Shown piece after piece: positions 19,537 through 24,564 of a DNA stretch of 24,564 nt. The stretch comes from Zygophlyctis sp. KS116 (lineage: Eukaryota > Chytridiomycota), in the NCBI GenBank assembly GCA_054661495.1, contig BAAFSQ010000148.1:1-24564 (forward strand). The letters are read 5' to 3'. The position numbers were made by a program, and so were the translations under genes. Below the pieces are notes generated by a model. The model worked only from the letters and a program-made list of their open reading frames with translations. It did no database searches and was not told the DNA's origin. Numbering within the stretch: position 1 is the first letter of the stretch; every line of letters begins with the position of its first letter.

Positions 19537-21429
19537 ATGGTTTGTCAAAAAATGTCTAGAAACATATCTATTGTTCGTAATCTAATCTGGTTTCATCTCT
19601 ATTCTTCTGCTAATAAGCCGTTCAAGGGAACTAGTGTTTCTTCTGTTCTGCGCTCTTCATTAGCCAATGTTAATGAGTTTAAATATGCTGTCAAGGCCGA
19701 GTATCCCAACAAACTCTCCTCTGTGCATGCTTCTCAGCTGAGAGTCTACAAGAACAAGGATTCGTTTGATAAGAGAGATGCTGATGTAGGAAAGGTAAAT
19801 CAAGCCATGATCTTATCACAGGAAGGGCCGCTGGAAGAAGATTCTCTTGTTGATGGTCTTGGAGAAACTGAAGATGATGCTGTGATTGTTGCTGTGGGAT
19901 GTACAGAAGAAACCAGTAAAGTCGTCTCTATGGATGTTGATGAGATAGTTGGTGATTTACGACCAGTAGATGATGCGTCGAATAATCAGAGAATGGATAT
20001 TCATACACATAATTTCAAAAGATTGGAATTAGTTGATAGCGTTTCACATCTACTTGAACGTCAGCAGCTTTTTAGACTGACTGCACCTTTTGGATATGGA
20101 AAGACTTCATTAATAAAGTTGTACATGCAATCCATTCAAGAGGAAGAAGATATAAAGGCTTTCTATATTTCTTTAAAGCACCAGGAAAAATCTTGTGAAG
20201 AACTTTTTTTGGAGTGCGGAATTGATTTAGAGCATGGAAAAGTTTCACAACAAATCAAAGAAAAACTCTTGGTCGTTGTGTTTGTTGATGATGCTGAAGA
20301 AAGAGCCCATGATGGAAATTTTATCGTTATGCTAATCAAGGTATATAGTAGAATTCTTGCACGCAATGTTAGAGTTGTTATATCATCGACCTGTCATGTA
20401 GGAAGAGGAGATGTTGATACTTCACATTTGTCGGGTATTGATAGAGCCCGTTTTTTACTTCCTGAAGATTCTTCCAAAGAATTCTTGGAATCTTCGGATA
20501 TTGGACTACCTAAGAATATGCAATACGATACATTTAAACGCCTTATGATAAAGGATTGCGGACGAGTTATTGGTGCGTTGCGTGAATCTATTGATTCTTT
20601 GAAGAGACATTTTGCTAATGAAGATCGACCTTCAGAAGACGCATTAATTCAATATTATCTATCAAATGATTTTATGCAAGGAATGTCTCACTTTTTCAAG
20701 ATTGAAAACTTGAATCAAACCGATGACAAATTTAAAACCCGTCTTAAAGACTTCATGTTCCTGGACTATCAATATCCTTTATATAATGAGCACGAGAAGT
20801 CTATCTTACTCGCAACCAGGGCTGGATTGATTGCAGCGAATATGAATCATTATGGATTCAGTTCCGAATTGGCAAAACGGTATTCTGTCAATTGGTTATA
20901 TCCTAATCGTTCTTTAGAAGACCCTTCTTCTCTCTTTGAACTCTTGAAGAATGTGATTTCTAGTATGCCTGTTACTATTTTCAACTCCTCTAACGATCCG
21001 GGAGACCAATCAAAAGAATTAATTCTTCAATTTATGGAGGGTCTTGCATCCTTTACGCCTGCTGATTGTCATATAATCCCTGAAGTATCTAAAATCTTAC
21101 CTTTGGCTAGGAATCCAAGTACTTTATCAATGAATGAATTCGATTTTTATTTGAATGGTAAATTTCGTTGGGGTATTAAAGTAATAACTAATGAAAATGC
21201 AAATCATGTTTTAGATCATATTAGTCGATTTATTCTCCCCGATGGAGAATATAGTTTACTCGGCCTTCATGACTATGCAGTTGTTGATATTCGTAGAAAT
21301 CCTACTGGCGATAGAAGCAATATTTTTAGACATCCAAAGCTAATATCTGTGTTGAAAAATACAGATCATTCTATTGAATTTATGTTTGGACAAGATGCAG
21401 ATGCCATTAAAATACAAACTGCTGATTAA
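19537..21429 (+). CDS. Crinkler (CRN)-type protein 2: ubiquitin-like header, P-loop NTPase, CRN nuclease-like C-terminus
   Basis: A single exon of 630 residues. The header (SRNIS..., EFKYAVKAEYPNKL, SQLRVYKNK, TEDDAVIVAVG) is almost the same as in CRN gene 1, but everything after it is different. A P-loop GYGKT lies at about residues 186-190 in RLTAPFGYGKTSLI, with Walker B-like LLVVVFVDDAEE at about 244-255. The C-terminus from about residue 534 (FDFYLNGKFRWGIKV, then HISRFILPDGEY and AVVDIR) follows the pattern of a widespread CRN C-terminal domain thought to have a PD-(D/E)XK nuclease-like fold. The frame is open seven codons further upstream from a TTG, but ATG 19537 matches the start spacing of CRN gene 1; ATG 19552 is another option. 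The gene looks whole. A role as effector or conflict protein is inferred from the family. Confidence 0.82.
   Translation: MVCQKMSRNISIVRNLIWFHLYSSANKPFKGTSVSSVLRSSLANVNEFKYAVKAEYPNKLSSVHASQLRVYKNKDSFDKRDADVGKVNQAMILSQEGPLEEDSLVDGLGETEDDAVIVAVGCTEETSKVVSMDVDEIVGDLRPVDDASNNQRMDIHTHNFKRLELVDSVSHLLERQQLFRLTAPFGYGKTSLIKLYMQSIQEEEDIKAFYISLKHQEKSCEELFLECGIDLEHGKVSQQIKEKLLVVVFVDDAEERAHDGNFIVMLIKVYSRILARNVRVVISSTCHVGRGDVDTSHLSGIDRARFLLPEDSSKEFLESSDIGLPKNMQYDTFKRLMIKDCGRVIGALRESIDSLKRHFANEDRPSEDALIQYYLSNDFMQGMSHFFKIENLNQTDDKFKTRLKDFMFLDYQYPLYNEHEKSILLATRAGLIAANMNHYGFSSELAKRYSVNWLYPNRSLEDPSSLFELLKNVISSMPVTIFNSSNDPGDQSKELILQFMEGLASFTPADCHIIPEVSKILPLARNPSTLSMNEFDFYLNGKFRWGIKVITNENANHVLDHISRFILPDGEYSLLGLHDYAVVDIRRNPTGDRSNIFRHPKLISVLKNTDHSIEFMFGQDADAIKIQTAD
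19552..19906 (+). repeat. CRN header repeat, right arm of an inverted pair
   Basis: This is the coding header of CRN gene 2, nearly identical to 11554-11200 on the other strand. The arms point outward and enclose about 8 kb holding ZMYND12-like, KIF19-like and Snu114. Similarity does not extend into the rest of either gene. Confidence 0.85.
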
Positions 21430-21473
21430 TATAAATGTTTTATAAGGATAATTAGCCGTGAACCCGTTGTCCA

Positions 21474-22043
21474 ATGGATAAACAATCTGCCGGAAATATA
21501 CTCCGGAAACAAAGATTGTATCATGTCATCGTAGATTATAGATGTAGATCACTGTCCTTCACAAGGGGTGATTTGATTTTAATGGAAAACATTAACAAGC
21601 TTGAGTACATATCCCCTAAACTAATCATTACTAGATTTGATCCGATCATTCAGAGTATGCTGCCGCCTCTAGCAGTCAATTTAAACAATCCAGATGAATT
21701 AGAAAGAAGAAGGAGAATGCAAACAATGTTAAAATGCTCAAAGAGATATAAACGCTTGATGGTTGAAAGAGCTAATAAACAATGGGAAGATTCAAATCTT
21801 GCAGATCTTTTAGAGATTAGTACATTGCAATCATCGGATGAAATGGTCAACTCATCTAATCCACAAGATATCTTTGGTCTAAACTGTATGCAATCGAATG
21901 AAAAGGAGGATGGATCATCAAGTTTAGATTCAATTGACTCTGCTAAAAGAAGAGTTTCATTCTCTGATCATGTTGATATCATCAACCAACAACAAAAGAA
22001 ATCACTCAAGATGCTTCAAAGGTTTTTAAATTTATTAGCATAG
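21474..22043 (+). CDS. Unknown protein with a PP1-docking-like RVSF motif
   Basis: A single-exon 189-residue frame. An in-frame TGA 15 bases upstream and only 44 bp to the CRN 2 stop make ATG 21474 the likely start. I do not recognise the family. The middle has a very basic helix (ERRRRMQTML, KRYKRLMVERANKQW). The second half is Ser/Asp-rich and probably disordered. Near the end is KRRVSFSDHVDII, a good match to the RVxF motif with basic residues before it and an acidic residue after, as used by protein phosphatase 1 regulators. This motif is short and can occur by chance, but the surroundings (disordered, charged) are what one expects. A PP1 regulatory or targeting subunit is a hypothesis only. 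The gene lies on the same strand as CRN 2 and RecQ. Confidence 0.6.
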   Translation: MDKQSAGNILRKQRLYHVIVDYRCRSLSFTRGDLILMENINKLEYISPKLIITRFDPIIQSMLPPLAVNLNNPDELERRRRMQTMLKCSKRYKRLMVERANKQWEDSNLADLLEISTLQSSDEMVNSSNPQDIFGLNCMQSNEKEDGSSSLDSIDSAKRRVSFSDHVDIINQQQKKSLKMLQRFLNLLA

Positions 22044-22118
22044 TATTTACAAATGGTTTACAATTTACTTTTTTGAGAAGTGTCCGAAATCAATTTAATT
22101 GCGGAATTTCAAGAATAA

Positions 22119-23794
22119 ATGCTACAAGACTTTTTTACTGGCCAAACAAGTATCGAAAGCATTAGGAGGTAGTTTTCATGACCAAATTAAATTGCTAGAA
22201 ATGTGTTTAAGATGGAGAAATTTAGAATCGGACAAGAGGAAATCATACGATTCATTATTCAAGGACATGATGCTTTAGTATTTATGCCAACAGGTGGAGG
22301 GAAATCACTTTGTTATCAATTACCTGCAGTTTACAGTGATGGAGTTTCACTAGTGGTTTCACCGCTGATTGCATTAATTCAGAATCAAGTTGATTCATTA
22401 AAGAAATTGCACATCAATTGTAATTCGCTGAATTCGACTCTAAATGCATCAACAAAGAAGATGATTCTAAAGGATTTAGAATCCAATGATCCAAAAGTAA
22501 AGTTGCTGTACGTGACTCCAGAGTTATTAGCAACTGATGGATTTAGAAATATTCTTCAAAAGCTTCATAAGAGACAGAAATTAGCAAGGCTGATAATTGA
22601 TGAAGCACATTGTATATCAGAATGGGGTCATGATTTTAGAGCAAGTTATCGTAAACTATGTTGGTTTAAGGAAATGTTTCCGGTATCAGTCTTGTTAATT
22701 TATTAATAGGAATTACAAATTATTGGATTCACAGCTACAGCTACTCCATTTGTAAGAAGAGATATTATCAAACAATTATCTCTATCGACAAATGTAAAAC
22801 AGTTTATATCAAGCTTTAATAGAACAAACTTGTTCTTTCAAGTCAGATTTAAAGACCCATCAAGTAATGATGCATATCAGGATATTATCTCTGTTATAAA
22901 TTCTTTTGAAAGTGGTACTAGTGGTATAATGTATTTTTAAATTAAATTTTAATTATAACAGTTACTGTTCTACTAGAAACACTTGCAATGTAGTTGCCTC
23001 ACGTCTTTCAAACGATAATATTAATGCAGAAAGCTACCATTCAGGATTAACAGCTAAAGAGAGAACTAGAATATTAAATGCATGGTCTAAAACTAAAGAC
23101 TCTAAAGGAAGTATTGATATTGTCGTTGCAACAATCTCTTTTGGAGTAATTTTTAATTTCTTTTATATTGTAGATGGGAATTGATAAGTCAAATGTTGGT
23201 TTTGTAATTCATTATGACATGCCAAAAACTCTTGAAAGTTATATTCAAGAATCTGGAAGAGCAGGAAGGGATGGTAATATTTCTAAATGCATTCTTTACT
23301 ACTCTCTCACAGACCGTGATCGAATTCTCTATCTTTTAAAAATCGAAGCAAATAATCCTATTGGTATAAAAAACTTGGAGAATTTCAGACATGTAAGAAT
23401 TTTTTCTAAACTGTAGATGGTAGAATACTGTGAAAATACTGATACATGCAGACATCTATTTCTAATGAAATATTTTGAAGCTATTGAACAGTCACTTAAA
23501 CCAAATTTACAAGAAATTTGCCCAGATAAAAACTGTGATATTTGTAAATTTCCTGAAAAAGTAAGACAATCTCTTTGGAAGCACAGGAATAATGAACCGG
23601 ACGAGATATCGGACAAGACAAAGAGACCTTGTAGCCCTTCCACTCAAACATCTACTAAATTCTCTGGATTTCAAAGAGCAAGTGAATTGAACAAGAATTC
23701 AAAGCCCAAATTCAAAAAGAATGATTTACGATCGTTTCTCCCAAAGGAAAACAATCCCAGATTACATGCATCGCTTAAAAAGCCTCTAGGATAA
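22119..23794 (+). CDS. RecQ-family DNA helicase
   Basis: Exons 22119-22168, 22199-22682, 22710-22930, 22962-23145, 23174-23392 and 23417-23794 join to 511 residues over five introns of 24-31 nt. The start exon reads [17 protein letters not shown] and flows into [16 protein letters not shown], the RecQ motif 0 region. Helicase motifs: PTGGGKS (48-53, Walker A), [14 protein letters not shown] (motif II plus the RecQ aromatic loop), [45 protein letters not shown] and [10 protein letters not shown] (motif VI). A RecQ zinc-binding module follows: [10 protein letters not shown] with CPDKNCDIC. The tail is short, basic and disordered; there is no HRDC domain and little room for a winged helix. The enzyme unwinds 3'-5' and acts in recombination and fork repair. 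It is of the short RecQ type (RECQ1/5-like length); the exact ortholog is not settled. Confidence 0.93.
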
Positions 23795-23807
23795 CACTCT
23801 TAATCAT

Positions 23808-24320
23808 TTATTCTACGTCTTCTTCTAAATCGTACATGTCAAATAAATTGGGATCAGATCTCATTTGAGGACCCATGAATTTAACATCACCTTGAATACA
23901 GGTGATTGAAGATCCCTGTGCATCAGTAAAATCTACTTGGACATGGAATTGTCTCTATAAAATTAAAACAGAAATATTTACCAATGGTACATTTCCTGGA
24001 ATGGGGAAAATGGCTTCTAAATCATTATAATGCCCAGGGGTCCAGCAGTCAGTAGTAGAATCTGGATTACAAACATAACTAGACTTTTCAAAGACTTTAA
24101 TCGGACCAAACTTTAAAACCAATTTAAATTGTGATCCTGGAGTCACTGCAACTTTAAGAGCTCCAGAAGCACGAACTATAAGATCTTTTCCGACTACTGG
24201 AGCAGGAGGAGAGAATGTAATTGACTCAAAATCAAATTCTGTCTGGGAAGAACATAGAGCCAATGGATCTTTTGCCACTATAGCTCCTAGAAAAGATATT
24301 AACAAGAGGATAATCTTCAT
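23808..24320 (-). CDS. Secreted ML-domain protein, NPC2 / PG-PI transfer protein type
   Basis: Exons 24320-23982 and 23954-23808 join across a 27-nt intron to 161 residues. The start at 24320 gives a clear signal peptide (MKIILLLISFLGAIVA); an ATG 18 codons upstream is in frame but would bury it. The mature part has the ML (MD-2-related lipid-recognition) pattern: a Cys soon after the signal, PPAPVVGKDL, VRASGALKVAV, a Cys pair in YVCNPDSTTDC, the CPI-like FPIPGNVPL, and the last strands VQVDFTDAQGSSITCIQGDV. Fungal members bind sterols or phosphatidylglycerol/phosphatidylinositol in the vacuole lumen and hand sterol to NCR1/NPC1. The acidic C-terminal tail is a local addition. The stop codons of this gene and of RecQ are 13 bp apart. 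A divergent gene starts 69 bp away on the other side. Confidence 0.9.
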
Positions 24321-24389
24321 TATTTTTAAAAGCCTTGAAGCATCAAGTGAAGCCTCAATATTCAAGCGTATCATATGCTCAATTAAAGA
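24321..24389. promoter_or_regulatory. Very short divergent promoter between two secreted-protein genes
   Basis: Only 69 bp lie between the start of the ML-domain gene (-) and the start of the acidic secreted protein (+). Both products carry signal peptides, so shared control is plausible. Confidence 0.4.
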
Positions 24390-24564
24390 ATGAAACTGTT
24401 ATTTTTATGCTCACTGTATACTATTCTTGCTGCACCAGTCTATGATGATTACAATCGAAACTTTGACTTGGAAGACACGATTGGCAATAGTAAATATGCG
24501 GATTTTGGGGATTCCGATTTTGTAGATCCAGACTTAATAGAGTCAGACTTGGTAGAGTCAGACT
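24390..24564 (+). CDS. Acidic secreted protein with short repeats, 5' part (cut by window end)
   Basis: A frame open from ATG 24390 to the window end gives 58 residues. It starts with a typical signal peptide (MKLLFLCSLYTILAAP), followed by an acidic, Asp/Ser/Glu-rich chain that becomes repetitive at the end (DPDLIESDLVESD). The DNA repeat TAGAGTCAGACTTGG is seen twice before the cut. I cannot name a family. Such chains occur in fast-evolving secreted or surface proteins. The rest of the gene is outside the window. Confidence 0.6.
   Translation, partial: MKLLFLCSLYTILAAPVYDDYNRNFDLEDTIGNSKYADFGDSDFVDPDLIESDLVESD

Noticed and set aside
1-24564. Transposons, viral remnants, tRNA/rRNA genes or CRISPR arrays
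   Set aside because: I found no transposase, reverse transcriptase or capsid-like frame, no terminal repeats around any gene, and no tRNA-like box pair. The only repeats are those listed.

Overview
The window is 24.6 kb of compact, AT-rich nuclear DNA from a eukaryote, read with the standard code (TAA, TAG and TGA all end genes). I place 13 protein genes, two of them cut by the window edges, and no gap between genes exceeds about 285 bases. Nine genes are split by 47 introns that I inferred from frame and family alignment. Forty-five of these are only 24-32 nt long; the other two, both in the kinesin, are 52 and 60 nt. Two ciliary genes (KIF19-type kinesin-8 and ZMYND12-like) imply a flagellated cell. 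Two Crinkler-type (CRN) genes and an ALDH22/Msc7-type dehydrogenase fit an early-diverging zoosporic fungus such as Rozella/Cryptomycota or a chytrid relative. That placement is inference; another flagellated protist is possible.

Layout. 1-650 (+): 3' end of an ALDH22/Msc7-like aldehyde dehydrogenase. 696-3903 (-): one nine-exon pecanex-like protein 4 (PCNX4) gene. 4189-5209 (+): two-exon gene of unknown function. 5464-7151 (+): secreted GH20 beta-hexosaminidase. 7181-9071 (-): cytosolic-type asparaginyl-tRNA synthetase. 9266-11569 (-): CRN gene 1, intronless, with a tandem repeat upstream. 11781-13080 (+): ZMYND12-like MYND/TPR gene. 13089-16216 (-): KIF19-like kinesin. 16263-19424 (-): U5 snRNP GTPase Snu114/EFTUD2. 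19537-21429 (+): CRN gene 2, intronless. 21474-22043 (+): unknown gene with an RVSF motif. 22119-23794 (+): RecQ helicase. 23808-24320 (-): ML-domain (NPC2/PG-PI transfer) secreted protein. 24390-end (+): start of an acidic secreted protein.

The genes are mostly conserved core functions (translation, splicing, repair, lipid handling, cilium) packed tail-to-tail with 8-45 bp between stop codons. The accessory part is the CRN pair. The two genes share a nearly identical 5' header of about 350 bp, then become unrelated. The headers form an inverted repeat around the ZMYND12-KIF19-Snu114 block. The CRN genes lack introns while almost every neighbour is full of them.
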